From Buxus sempervirens (lineage: Eukaryota; Streptophyta; Magnoliopsida; Buxales; Buxaceae): 64,000 nucleotides of DNA. The stretch covers positions 24,856,858 to 24,920,857 of the forward strand of contig OX387190.1 of the NCBI GenBank assembly GCA_947561395.2, given 5' to 3'. How positions within the stretch are numbered: the stretch's first letter is position 1; each line of letters starts with the position of its first letter. This document shows positions 22,527-33,246 of the stretch, piece after piece. The notes under the pieces were generated by a model. It had not been told where the DNA came from, ran no database searches, and worked only from the letters and a program-made list of their open reading frames with translations. Made by a program: the position numbers and the translations under genes.

Positions 22527-24073
22527 GATCGACCGATGCGGCTGAGGCCTCCTCATCTTCTATGAGGAGGACTAGAGGTCCCACGAGGTTTGTAGATGTA
22601 CATCGTCTACCACCTGGTCAGAAATTCCATGTTGAGGTTGATGATATGGGACAGCCGGTTGGAGAGCATGTCTCCAAATTATCGAATTATTTGGGGATAT
22701 TAGCCCGAGATGGTTTGTTAATACCATTGATCCACAAGACATGGAGAGAGGTATCTGATGATGCCAAAATGAGTGCATGGCATCGTGTACAGGTAAAGCA
22801 TTCGTAACCTATTGTAAATGTTTTGAATTTGTTCACTACTTGTTTTAACTGTTTGATGTTTGTTGTTTATAATCGTTGTTATGTCATGCATTTTTATGCA
22901 GAGTAAATTTGACGTTGATGATAGCTTGAAGAACTTCATTTTTCGTTCTATAAATAAAAAATGGAAAGACTAAAAATCAGAGTTGAAGCGGAAGTATTAT
23001 GATCCGTATGCAACAAATGAGGAAAGATTTAGAAATAGTCCACCATCGGTGGTTGAAGCACAATGGAGCGTACTTGTGTACCACTGGGGTGAACAAGAAG
23101 CTTAGGTAAATATTTTTCTTCTAAATGCTATTGTAGGTTTATACCAAAAAAAAAAAAAATTTGCTATTGTTGGTTTTTAGCATATAGTAGATTTGTAAAG
23201 CCTTAATTAATTAATTTTTTTTATGTATCAGGCCTTGTCAGATCGAAATCGTAACAATCGTGCTCAGCAGACGCTAGCACATACAGCTGGCACTCGAAGT
23301 TTTGCTCGAGTTCGAAAGGACAAGGTATACACACTTGTTAAGGACTTCAAGCTAACTACGGATGACTTATACCTTTGCATCATTTTCATGCAGGAATTGT
23401 CGGGGCGAGCAGAGACCTTCATCCATACGCATCTACGGAAGGACGGTTCCCCAGTTAGCGAGGATGCTGGAAATAAGATAGTAAGTTGAATTAAAATTAT
23501 CAGTTAATTAGATGCAATAATTTCATGAACAGCATATTTTTAAAGTTATTCACATATTTTTTGCAGGAGCAAATGAGAAATCTTATGGCTGCTGGCACAC
23601 TAGATGGTACCTCTTGTGATGACATCTACACACAGGTCATGGGACCTGACGCCCATGGTCGTGTAAGATGTTGTGGGATGGGCGTTACTCCCACTAAAAT
23701 GTGGGGCTCCTCCTCAAGCCGTCAAGGCGTTGATGCGCAAGAACTAAATAAACTGAAGGAACAATTGGAAGAGGAGAGGCGACTACGAGAGGAACAATTG
23801 GCAGAGGAGAGGCGACTACGAGCGGAACAAGCTGAGCGGTCTAACAGAGATATGGAGCGGGCTAATAGACAGATAGCAGAGCTTCAACGTTTATTTTATT
23901 CATTTGCGGGACAGGTAGTATGCATACAATAATTAAAATAGTTTTCACTTTTTTACATTATCTTAATATGTACATTTAATGAAAAGTAATTACTTATATT
24001 ATAGGCTGGACAATCATCAGGTGGGGATGATACTCCACACCAAATGCCAGACAGCCCTCCTGATCATTGCTAG
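22520..24073 (+). pseudogene. CACTA second gene, Transposase_24 (TnpA-like), broken
   Basis: The ATG at 22520 gives MDGSTDAAEASSSS, a basic and Ser-rich N-terminus followed by RGPTRFVDVHRLPPGQK. GT-AG introns place further exons at about 22902-23105, 23232-23322, 23394-23480, 23567-23915 and 24005-24073. Recognisable parts are the Transposase_24 block (ELSGRAETFIHTHLRKDGS; GTSCDDIYTQVMGPDAHGRVRCCGMGVTPT) and a Glu/Arg-rich coiled coil (KLKEQLEEERRLREEQLAEE). By analogy with TnpA it would bind subterminal repeats. Two nonsense codons break it: TAA near 22970-22972 and TAG at 23103-23105, where a Gln codon would be expected at the exon edge. A poly-A micro-insertion sits in the next intron. It lies 0.8 kb downstream of TnpD in the same orientation, the usual arrangement. 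Confidence 0.85.
23125..23176 (+). repeat. Micro-insertion with poly-A in a CACTA intron
   Basis: The insert ATACC plus A(13) and T (23141-23160) sits between direct repeats ATGCTATTGTAGGTTT (23125-23140) and TTGCTATTGTTGGTTT (23161-23176). The structure is the same as at 8561 and 8639. Because it lies within the CACTA, it is younger than that element or was carried by it. Confidence 0.65.
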
Positions 24074-24173
24074 AACATTTCCTAGAACGTGAGTATTTTT
24101 TCAGTTTAGTTTATTCGATATAGTTTTGTATGAGTGCTTATATCTACATTTATGTGTGTGAGTGCATTTGTGT

Positions 24174-25356
24174 ATGATAAACTGTGTTTATTAGGTGATT
24201 ATTTGTGATTGAGGGCTTAGCCCATTCTCGTATGTACAGGCGTTATATAGCCGTTTTTCTGAAAAATTTTAGGATATTATTTTTGTGTCTAGTTAGTTCT
24301 AAAGTTGGATTTGAATAAATTTGGTATTTTAAAATTGTTCACAGGTGTGTTACTGCTCATCATCTGTTTCTTTATCTGGTTTTGCAGCATAGCAGATATT
24401 TATATTTTCATTGGTTAACAATAGAACAAGAAAAAATATTAGTATCCAAACTTTTCTGTCTAACTCCATTTATGGGTTCCTAATGGTAGATCTGAGTTCT
24501 TATTGATTTCTACACGTGTTAGAGTTATTTTTGTTTTCTTTGGCTGAATTTGGTACTCTTTTGTAGATTTATTGTTTAGGGAACTTATTGTATTATAGTC
24601 TTCGTTCTGTGCCCATTTAAATGCTTATTTAGGTTCCTAAACAATCCCTAAATTTTTAGTAGCTCACTAATAGTGTCCATTATAGGGGCATTTTATATTA
24701 TATTTTCATTTTGATTCTTAGATTCAGTGTTTATTATGTGAATTTTTAATAGACATTTGAAATCGCCTGTCGAGGTATGTGATCTCATGTGTATATATCC
24801 TCAAATTTAATCTCTTTTTTTCAGCTATTGGATGTATTTTAGTTATTTTACCTATTGGTTTTTTTCCATACTTTTCTAAATTTGATCTATTTTCAAGTTT
24901 TTTTCATGTGACATCTCCTGTGTGGGGATTTGATTATTTGAAGGCCATTTTTTTTTCATGTGACATCTCCTGTGTGGGGATATGATTGTCAGATTAATTA
25001 CAGTCCTTTCAATATTCTAGAACTGTCATTGGAATTTTGAAGTATATGCATGAGAAATTTATTAGAATACTCATATCTTATTATGTTCTATATGATAAAC
25101 TGTGTTTATTAGGTGATTATTTGTAATTGGGGGCTTAGCCCATTCTCGTATGTACAGGCGTTATATAGCCGTTTTTCTGAAAAATTTTAGGATATTATTT
25201 TTGTGTCTAGTTAGTTCTAAAGTTGGGATTTGAATAAATTTGGTATTTTAAAATTGTTCACAGGTGTGTTACTGCTCATCATCTGTTTCTTTATCTGGTT
25301 TTGCAGCATAGCAGATATTTATATTTTCATTGGTTAACAATATAACAAGAAAAAAT
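24174..25356 (+). repeat. Direct duplication of ~263 bp in the CACTA 3' region
   Basis: The blocks 24174-24436 and 25092-25356 are nearly identical (TGATAAACTGTGTTTATTAG at the left, AACAAGAAAAAAT at the right). Each has GGGCTTAGCCC, TACAGGCGTTATATAGCCG, and further on TTTTGCAGCATAGCAG. A shorter diverged copy of the first part is at 17076-17146. Between them, 24899-24986 holds a 54-bp tandem duplication (CATGTGACATCTCCTGTGTG). Confidence 0.8.
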
Positions 25357-25864
25357 TGCCTTATTGCAACTAATTGTATCAGCAATAAGAATCCTGTATT
25401 TTCGTCACAATTTGTTTGAAAACTTTATCTTCAGTCAAAATATTACTAAGTTTTTTCATTTGCAGACAATTTTCTAGTTAGCTTAAATGGGATTGCATGC
25501 CATTATTGAGCTTTCCTTGGCCTTCTTGTATTACTGATTTTTGTTTTATTTTTCAGGTTGAGCAGCTCCTCAAGGACCAAATCATTATGGATGCATATGA
25601 TCTATTGGAGTATTTTTTTTTGAATTCATCATAATCAACCGTCTCTACATCCTTAGAAACAAGTATAACTCTTCTATATAATTCTCAAAGATTCTACTAT
25701 AAATGAATAGTTAGTGGTGGAATGCTGTATATAGTTCGATTACTTTTCATTATTTGGTGGTATGCTGTATATAGTTTTTTTTTTACTGCTAACAGGTTAT
25801 ATCAGGTGTATTTAGAATGAATGGAATAGACTAACTAACCATTGTTTAGCAAGTGAAGGTGTTA

Positions 25865-26358
25865 CTTTTAGCGGTGGTAATTATTACCGCCGCTAAAATA
25901 TTTTAGCAGGCATAGACTTTTACCGGCGGTTAACTTTCGGACACTAAAGTGTATATAGCGGCGGTAACTCTACCGCCGGTATATGTTTGGAATATTTACC
26001 AGCGGTAATATTAACCGCCGGTACATCTTGGAGCAAAAGCGGCGGTGAAAATTACCGCCGGAATATATGTGCAACAAGCGGCGGTAACATTTCCTGCCGT
26101 AAAAGGGGCGCATCAGCGGCGGTAATATTACCGCCGGAAATTGTGGGGACGGTAAAGTATTGACATTTTGCGGCGGAAAGTTTGTCCGGTCGTGGATTTG
26201 TATTCATGACCGGCGGGTATATATTGCCGCCGCTAATTCAATCACCGACGGCAGCGCCAGCGACGCTTTGTCTTCCGGCCAGTAATTGTTTTAGCGGCGG
26301 TAACCTTGCTATTAGCGGCGGTTCGTTACCGCCGGTAAAAATTGGTTTTTTTGTAGTG
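25865..26358 (+). repeat. CACTA 3' subterminal and terminal repeats
   Basis: The region is dense in GCGGCGGTAA and TTACCGCCGC motifs in both orientations (over a dozen), mirroring the 5' end, and it closes with TTTTTTTGTAGTG. The open frame at 26182-26397 over this array is an accident of composition. Confidence 0.85.
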
Positions 26359-26681
26359 ATAGTTCTAGTTTATGTAGGATATGTTTTTAAAGATTAGATT
26401 ATCGTTTTAAAGATAAACTACATCAACATTTCCACATCAGTTGCTTAGAAAAAACCTATTTATTTTATTGTTTTAAAACCAGCGAGTAACTCGGGTACCC
26501 ATTAATGAAGCTTTGGCAAAACGAAATTTGTGAACCCTGTTACTTGTTTCAGTCTCTAGGACGGGATTAAGATAGTGATCAATCAACCAAAATTATACAT
26601 AAAAATAGAATCAAAATGTTTTGGAAAAAAAATCTTAAAATTCTAAGTACTTTTAAAATTACAAAATATAAACTCTGGATT

Positions 26682-26708
26682 AAGAGAGAGAGAGAGAGAG
26701 AGAGAGAG
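26682..26708 (+). repeat. (GA)n microsatellite
   Basis: About 13 uninterrupted GA units, just right of the dispersed segment. Confidence 0.9.
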
Positions 26709-27557
26709 GCACCCAAAAAATCTCTGCTAATATAATACAACATCAAGCCAAATTTGAAAAAAAAAATCTCTGAGCAGTGACCAATGCACGGTTTACCCTG
26801 AAAAGTACTCTTGCAATTGCTGAATGGCATGGTTTGCAACAAAACAATCATCAATGAATTTTAAACGAGCTTATCTGAATTGAGCTTGTTCCAGGCTTCC
26901 TGTTTAATGCATCCAATCTTGAATGAAGGAATGCCCAATGAATCACTGTTAATGCATCCAAAATTAGAGGATAATAGCTCAAGATTTCCCATAGTTAGAT
27001 TATAGTTCACAATGTTACCATCATTGTACATTAATTTTATTTTAACTTTTTAAATCCCCCTAAATTTGTTTTCAGCAGGACCTCTCCCTTGATTAACTTA
27101 TTTTGGTGTCATGATGGTCTATTAAATTATGTAGGAAGTTCCTCATAGGTGTTGATCTTTTTTTGAACTTCTAATATTTAATTAAGTTTTGTTGAATTAT
27201 TTAGTAATTATGTTATATATTGATGCTAATTAAGTTGATATTTATGTTTCAATAATCTGAAATTATTATATTTTATACCCTGATACAATCTTTATTTTAA
27301 CTATTCCTAATCTCAGACATCTTTGTACAAGAGCAAGAAAGAGAGCACTTGATTTCCAATTGGAATGAAGGTTTGCAGTCATATTCCAAAGTTCCTAGTG
27401 ATATTTTTACTTGGGAATATTTTATGAATTTATGAATTTTTCCTTTTGTATGAAAATTTTCATGGGTTCACCTAGGATTAATTTTTTGCTTTTGTATGAA
27501 AATTTTCATGGGCTTAACTAGGAATAGGATCTCAGCTCAACATTATATTATTTAACT
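26709..27557. other. Non-coding, no feature recognised
   Basis: AT-rich sequence. A local duplication around TTGTATGAAAATTTTCATGGG occurs at 27447-27467 and 27494-27514; the unit itself contains the palindrome GAAAATTTTC. Confidence 0.5.
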
Positions 27558-27742
27558 GGGTGTGGTTATATCAGCACAAATGCATTGGATTCCATCAAAA
27601 CTTCGAAGTTAAGCGTGTTTTGGAGAACGTAGTACTAGGATGGGAGACCTCCTAGGAAGTCCTTGTGTTGCAACCCATCCCTTGGGGAGGAGTAATGTCA
27701 AAGGTTCAAATCACCTCTTGTTGTCAAAAAAAGAAAAAAAAA
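27558..27742 (+). mobile_element. 5S rRNA-derived SINE-like unit
   Basis: About 120 bp (27558-27678) resemble plant 5S rRNA from end to end. The start is GGGTGTGGTTATATCAGCAC, the internal-promoter A-box region is GAAGTTAAGCGTG, the C-box region is GTAGTACTAGGATGGGAGACC, and the end is GGAAGTCCTTGTGTTGCAACCC. Many C-to-T-type differences from a normal 5S show that it is not a functional rRNA gene. It continues into a short unrelated tail with GGTTCAAATC, which resembles a tRNA B box, and then an A-rich end (AAAAAAAGAAAAAAAAA to 27742). A pol III-derived head, a body and an A-tail is SINE organisation. I found no clear target duplication, so an isolated 5S pseudogene next to an A-rich tract remains possible. 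Confidence 0.6.
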
Positions 27743-29745
27743 TTATGCAGAGAGATTTTTCTGAACTCACTCACTTGACTACGTGATGAACTTTTGTTTG
27801 GTTCTTGTTCCTGTATCTAGCCCAAGTTATCTTCTTGCATCCCTGTAAGTTCGTGGCTAAGTCAGAGCCTAAACAGGACAGGATTCTAAGCATACTGTAA
27901 CAAAACTAGTCATGACAGTGATATCAAACTTTCAACAATTGATTTTGTCTAAGGCCCAGTTTCTTCCACTACGCAATCCATCAAACTCCTTAAATACTGT
28001 TCTATCATTTGAACAAGTTTACCATAGGAGCAAATAGATTACATTATTTCTTATTAAGAGGCAAAAGTTCACCTTTCCAAGATCATTTACTTGAGTAATT
28101 AGAACAATTGAGGAATCTGGTTTAAATGGTATAATATTAAGGATTTATTTAAAAAAAGTTTTTTTTTTTAAACGATTTCATTTTGTTGTAATATTGATGG
28201 CAGAGGTATGCCACTTTTTCTTGCTTTATTATTTGTCAAGTTGATGGTTTGATACATTGATTTTAATATTATGGAATTTGCCTTTAGATAACTAGGTAAA
28301 TGTATTTAGCACTGATCCATGTCTGATATATTTGAATAACCTCTCTATTTATTGTTGGAGGTTTTACTGATCAAATTTCTGCAAATGAGGTTGAACTTAT
28401 TCCAGTTTTTGTTGAGGTGTGAATTTAATCTCTTTCAGGACTCAAGTTTATTGTTTCAAGCTTAATATTACTGGATGTATATTGCAAGGTTCTGCACAGA
28501 GTAGAATGTCAATAAAAAGATTCTTGCGTCATAAGAACTCTTAGTAAGAGATTCTAAAACAATATAGACCCAGCATTTATCTCTAACCGTTATTGTTAAA
28601 AACTTTCTTGAAACTTCTTAATCCAAAATGCTAAAACAGAACAGGATTAGGCCTGATTGAATTAGAATTTGACAGCAACCTGACAGTACAATCCATGTAC
28701 ATTTGTCATTTGGAAGTACGTATCTACCTTCAGCTAAAGAATATAAAATAATTCCCTTTTGCATTAATTTCTGCAGTCTCTCTCATTGATCCCAGTACAT
28801 GTCGCCTGCAATGAACACTAGTATCACTTAAGTCTTAATCATGGTCCAAATACCTGTATTGAATGCTCATAATCTAATTAATTACAATATTTTCAGCAGA
28901 AATAAAAATTGAAAATGGAAACTTACAACAAACAATCCATACTAGATAGCAAGGTCATTCACATAAACCATGAAATTGCTAAATGGAAACATACAAAGAA
29001 GTGATTTAACTAATCCAAAGCTCCAGGATAGCAGTAACAACATTTATAGATTAACCGGATTAAATAACATGAACAATCAAGACATCTAAGACTGGTAAGT
29101 GCAAATAATTAAAATGTGAAAAGCTCAAAATAAAAATCATTGCTCTCTGTTTTGTGTTTGGTTAAAGCATCACACACAATTGAGACACAAAGAAATATGG
29201 CTGCCTTTGCTTCTAAATGGACAGCTTTAACAGACGAAATCAACATAACTCATAGAAGAAGCTTCACCATCCATTACTTCTATTGAAACTTGAGCATCTG
29301 AAAATGGGGGCTGCATTCTACAAAAGTTCATGCGAGTTTCTTATGAGAGAAAAAAAATTCATCCACCACTAAACTCACTCTTCTTTTTGAAGTTAGGTCA
29401 CCGCTCATGCTCCTGGGAAATTATGAGGATCCTTCATAGACGAAGTTTCTAAGCTGATGCACTAGAACTTCCTCTTCTCCTAGCTGTCATATCCAAGAAA
29501 ACACCAAATTTATGTTTTCAATAAATGTCTAGAAATTTTAAAGAAACACTTAATGTAAGTGCATAAATTATGTATCTATATGCATAAAAGCAGAAAGCTA
29601 AAGGGATAAATCTATGGAACTCATAAAAGCAGCTTTGCTATTTATTACTTCCGTTGAAGATTCGAGCATATAAAAATGAAACAGTTACTACTCACTTGTG
29701 CAAATAAAGTGTTCTCCCTATCATCTTCCTGAAAACGCCCAATTG
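27743..29745. other. Non-coding, no feature recognised
   Basis: AT-rich sequence downstream of the NLR gene (which is on the minus strand). It probably includes the NLR 3' UTR near its right end. No coding similarity seen. Confidence 0.5.
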
Positions 29746-32700
29746 TTACATTGAATCATCATCTTCACTTTCTTCAATTTCTTCCCTCTCTATAAAATGA
29801 ATAATTTAATCAATCAAGAAGAAAGCAGATACCAAAATCAATCCAAATTTTTTGAGAAAAGGATCTTGAGTATCGCTTTCCAGTTGAAATGAATAAAATA
29901 AAGAAAAATAAAAAGCCAAGGTCAGTTACTGATCGACCATGGCCAAACAGAGGAAAATGGAATTACAGAACAAAACAAAAGACTACCCATAGAACGATAA
30001 AAAAAAAAACATAAAACTAAAATCAAAGTTGAAATAAAGATCAATGGAAAGAGTAGCAAAAACACATAATTCGTATTTCGTACCTTGCTTAGTATTGTAC
30101 GAGTTTTGTATGGTGTGGTTTAGGTCTTCCAGCCATGGGGCTCTTGAGTAATCCTCACCGTTGAGTTCGAGGAACTTTAGATTTGGAGTGCTAACAGATC
30201 CGGAAGTGAAGGTCTTCATCTCGTAACATCTTCGCACCGTCAATCTTTCCAAAGCCGGAAATTGGAAAGAAATCCTCCCTGAGCAGAAGCATTTGAGATT
30301 CCTTAGATCCCAGAGTCGTATAGATTTTAATTTTGGAAAGATAATAACATCCACCACCGTAATTTCTTCCTCTTGCCGTGTAACCACCTCCTCTAATTCG
30401 CCACATGAGTTGATTGAGACATATTCAAGCTGTAGAAGCGTCTGAGATATGGTAGGTGAGAAAATCTCCCTCAATTTCTTGCACCGATATACGAGTATGC
30501 GTTTTAGGTTGCGAAGGCAGACAAGTCGAGTGGGATCCTTCCATATCTTCTGCAATTCATCCATATACTCCAATCTCAAGACTGTTAAAGTGGACAGCAA
30601 GCGCACGTCTTCTTGGGGGAAACTAACCCCTTCATGGTTCGAGTCGAAAACTACTTCCACTCTATGACAGTTGTGTACTTCAAGCTTTTCTAATTTTAGT
30701 AACTTTGTCATCAGATTGAAGGGAACAACGGTCCGCAAATTACCACATCCACAAACACCCAGTTTACTTAGTTCCCCAAAGCATTTTGTTTGAGGGAGTA
30801 GGCCGTGGCAAATCTCTTTCAAGTCTTTCAAATCATTGATATGTAAAGTCAGTAAATTAGGAAAATAATCGATCACTTCCCTTGCACTTGCACGTATGAC
30901 ATATTCTACTCCATCACATCCATCCACACGAAGAAATTGCAAGCGTTGTAAACCTCCACCAAGCTCATCTAAGTCAAGAATAACATTCCTCCACCATTGT
31001 CGACCGACGAATTGTAGGTCTTCCGTTCTCTCCAATAACACCTTAATTGCACCCACAAAACGATTCTTCGCTGAAAGACACAATGTTGTCTCTGTCCTTT
31101 TGTTGAATTCATTTATATCTGAACCAGGAATAGCTATGTAAAACTTTTTCAATCTTGCACACAACTCTTCTGGTAATACTTTGACATCCTCCATCATTAT
31201 GTGTAAAATGTTTAGACTTGATAAGAAATTCCACTCAATATTCTCTACTTTATGCAGTGCTTCAATATCCTCTACTTCAAGCAGTGCTTCATCTGTCCAT
31301 AAGTACAACTCGTCTAATTGGGATAGGCTTGATATGAAATTACACACACTATCACTCAATGGAAAGCAACCGTTCAAATTCAGCACCCTTAGATTACTCA
31401 AATGTCCAATTTCTGTTGATTCTAACCCAAGAGGCTTATATTCTAAATCAAGTATCTCCAGATTTTTCAGCTCTCCCAAAATAGATATATCATATAAGTT
31501 TGTACCTTTTGCCCGCAACGTCCGAAGGTTTGTCAATACCGTGATTGATGCTGGAAACGCCCATATTGCAGTGTAACTCAAATCTAGAACTTCAAGTGAT
31601 ACCATTCCCTCAAAGAATTCATCTGGGATTTCCCTTAGATTTTCATTGCCTTGTAACAATAGAATCTTAAGGCTTGGACAATTCAACCCCTGAGGGAGCT
31701 CCCGAATATCATTGTACATTAATGAGATTGGCGTACAATGTTCAAGCGTCTCCCATGTAGGCCACCGCTCCAAACCAACAGAAGCTCTTGGATATTTATT
31801 ATTTGCAAAAGCGATTGATATGCCTACATCTCTCACAATATCATGCACTTTGATATGATCTTTTCTGTTACTCTTTAACAGCAAGCAAGAATCTTTAACA
31901 TTATTTATCACCTCACACGCTTTTTCTCTTGCCTCGTCCATGGTATTTGCTATAAGCCCCTGAAACAAGCGCTTTCCCACCGCATAATGCACCAATGTTT
32001 CGATCTCAATATCATGATCTTCCGGAAATAGACAACAGAGCAAGAATGTTTCCTTGGACTCCTCACTTGGCAAAAAAGCATAACTTAGTTTGAGAGAAGT
32101 ATACACCTTTTTATCCACACCTTCAATATAAGTAGGTGAAGCATTTCTGAGTCCAAACGTTGCCTGGTTCCATTGTTGTAGATTGCCATTGTTTCTTAAT
32201 GCTCTTCCAACCGTCACAAGGGCTATGGGTAGGCCACAACACTCGCTAGCAACTTCCCTTGCCACAACATTCAAAGTAGCAGAGTCAACGACGTCACCCA
32301 CATTTACTCTGAACAAGTTCCAAGAGTCCGATTCAGATAAAACAGCAAGTGCTATTTTTTCCTTACACCCCATTACCGTGCACACTTGTTCTCGTCGAGT
32401 GGTGAGTACAATTTTTAGATTCTTATTGTTGCCACTAGAAGGAATGCCTATATCATCAGCCAACTCCAGTTCCGACCAAATATCATCCAAAATTACGAGA
32501 ATCTTTTTATCCTTCAGTAGTTCATTTAGTTTATTTTTCAGCCTTACTGCCCTCTTAGTTTCTTCAGCAAATTTGAGACCCAACATATCTCCTAGTTGAT
32601 CCTGAATCTCTTTGATGTTTGGTCTCTGACTCACAACAGCCATTAAAACCTCATCAAAATGTTTGTTCACTTTAACATGCTCCCCAATTTGTTTCACTAA

Positions 32701-33246
32701 GGTCGTCTTGCCCACACCGCCCATGCCCCATATCCCGATAGTTTTCACATCATCATCTTTCAATGCTTCAATGACTTTATCAAAAGCAGAAGTTCTGGAT
32801 GGGAAAGCAAAAAAATCACCTGCTAAAAATGATTCTACATTTGGAGGAGGTGGAGGATAGGAAATGGTAGTAAATCGTCCTTCTATTTGGAGCCGAGTGA
32901 CAATCTCTGTTTTAGTTTTTGCTTCTTTACTCACGCTGTACCTTGACCAGTCATAGAAACTCCTCCTCACAGCGACATCTGCCAAGAAAGTGTTTGCTTC
33001 GGATATGATCTCAGACACATTGGCTTGCCACCGCACGACATCCTGTCCGATTACTTCTCCGCTCCTTGTAGCTGCATTTACAGATCCTTCAACACCAGCT
33101 CTCATGCCATCCAGAGTTCTAACTTGGATTCTGAGATTCTCAATATTGCTGTCGTAGTTCAGGAAATAACCAAATTCGTGCCAAATCTGAGCCCCCACGA
33201 GCCCAGCAATTTTTTGTACAACACAACAGACACCCTGCTCACACAT
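29746..33246 (-). CDS. CC-NBS-LRR disease-resistance protein (RPS2/RPS5-like), intact
   Basis: This intracellular immune receptor binds ADP/ATP and would trigger defence when a pathogen effector is sensed. From the ATG at 33246 (MCEQGVCCVVQK) there is no stop for over 1050 codons. The short N-terminal helical region lacks an EDVID motif, as in the RPS2/RPS5/At4g27190 group. Then come P-loop GMGGVGKTT (174-182), kinase-2 ILVILDDIW (249-257), RNBS-B LTTR (281-284), GLPIAL (338-343), and VHDIVRD in the MHD position (467-473). Leucine-rich repeats follow to about residue 1050. At 30084/30083 a donor (CAAG|GTACG) can join an acceptor (TTTATAG|AGAGG) at 29789. This gives a 44-nt last exon with an acidic tail (EREEIEESEDDDSM) and stop at 29746-29748, 1068 residues in all. 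Without splicing, the frame would read on to 29983 with a Phe-rich tail. Both the coding frame and the splice phase fit, so I judge the gene functional. Confidence 0.88.

Larger units (their letters stand above)
15434..26358 (+). mobile_element. CACTA (En/Spm) DNA transposon, 10.9 kb
   Basis: The ends are CACTACAAAAAA (15434) and its inverse TTTTTTTGTAGTG (ending 26358), flanked by the 3-bp target duplication ATA (15431-15433 and 26359-26361). Both ends carry many copies of a GCGGCGGTAA/TTACCGCCGC motif, the subterminal repeats to which CACTA transposases bind. Two genes lie inside on the plus strand: a TnpD/TNP2-type transposase (18050-21758) and a second Transposase_24-type gene (22520-24073). 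Both contain stops or frameshifts, so the copy is not autonomous. The ends and target duplication are perfect, so it could still move if transposase came from elsewhere. Confidence 0.95.
9999..26680 (+). repeat. Dispersed segment, copy 1, split by three insertions
   Basis: Removing the LINE (10195-11767), the solo LTR (11844-15331) and the CACTA (15434-26358) joins 9999-10194, 11778-11843, 15337-15430 and 26359-26680 into a sequence collinear with 42957-43870. Matching phrases include TGTGTAATCA, GAAGCTACAATCTC, ATTCGGGAGGAGTCAAGAAG, AATCCTACYCAAACTTGGAA and CTTTGGCAWAACGAAATT. The origin of the segment is unknown; it may be an old repeat or a duplicated intergenic block. Confidence 0.75.

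Noticed and set aside
26715-26775. Another poly-A micro-insertion (AAAAAATCTCTG repeats)
   Set aside because: The direct repeat is short and A-rich, and the insert lacks the TAYC+A(n) end. It could be chance.
27558-27678. Functional 5S rRNA gene
   Set aside because: It has many substitutions, is a single copy rather than a tandem array, and is fused to an A-tailed body.
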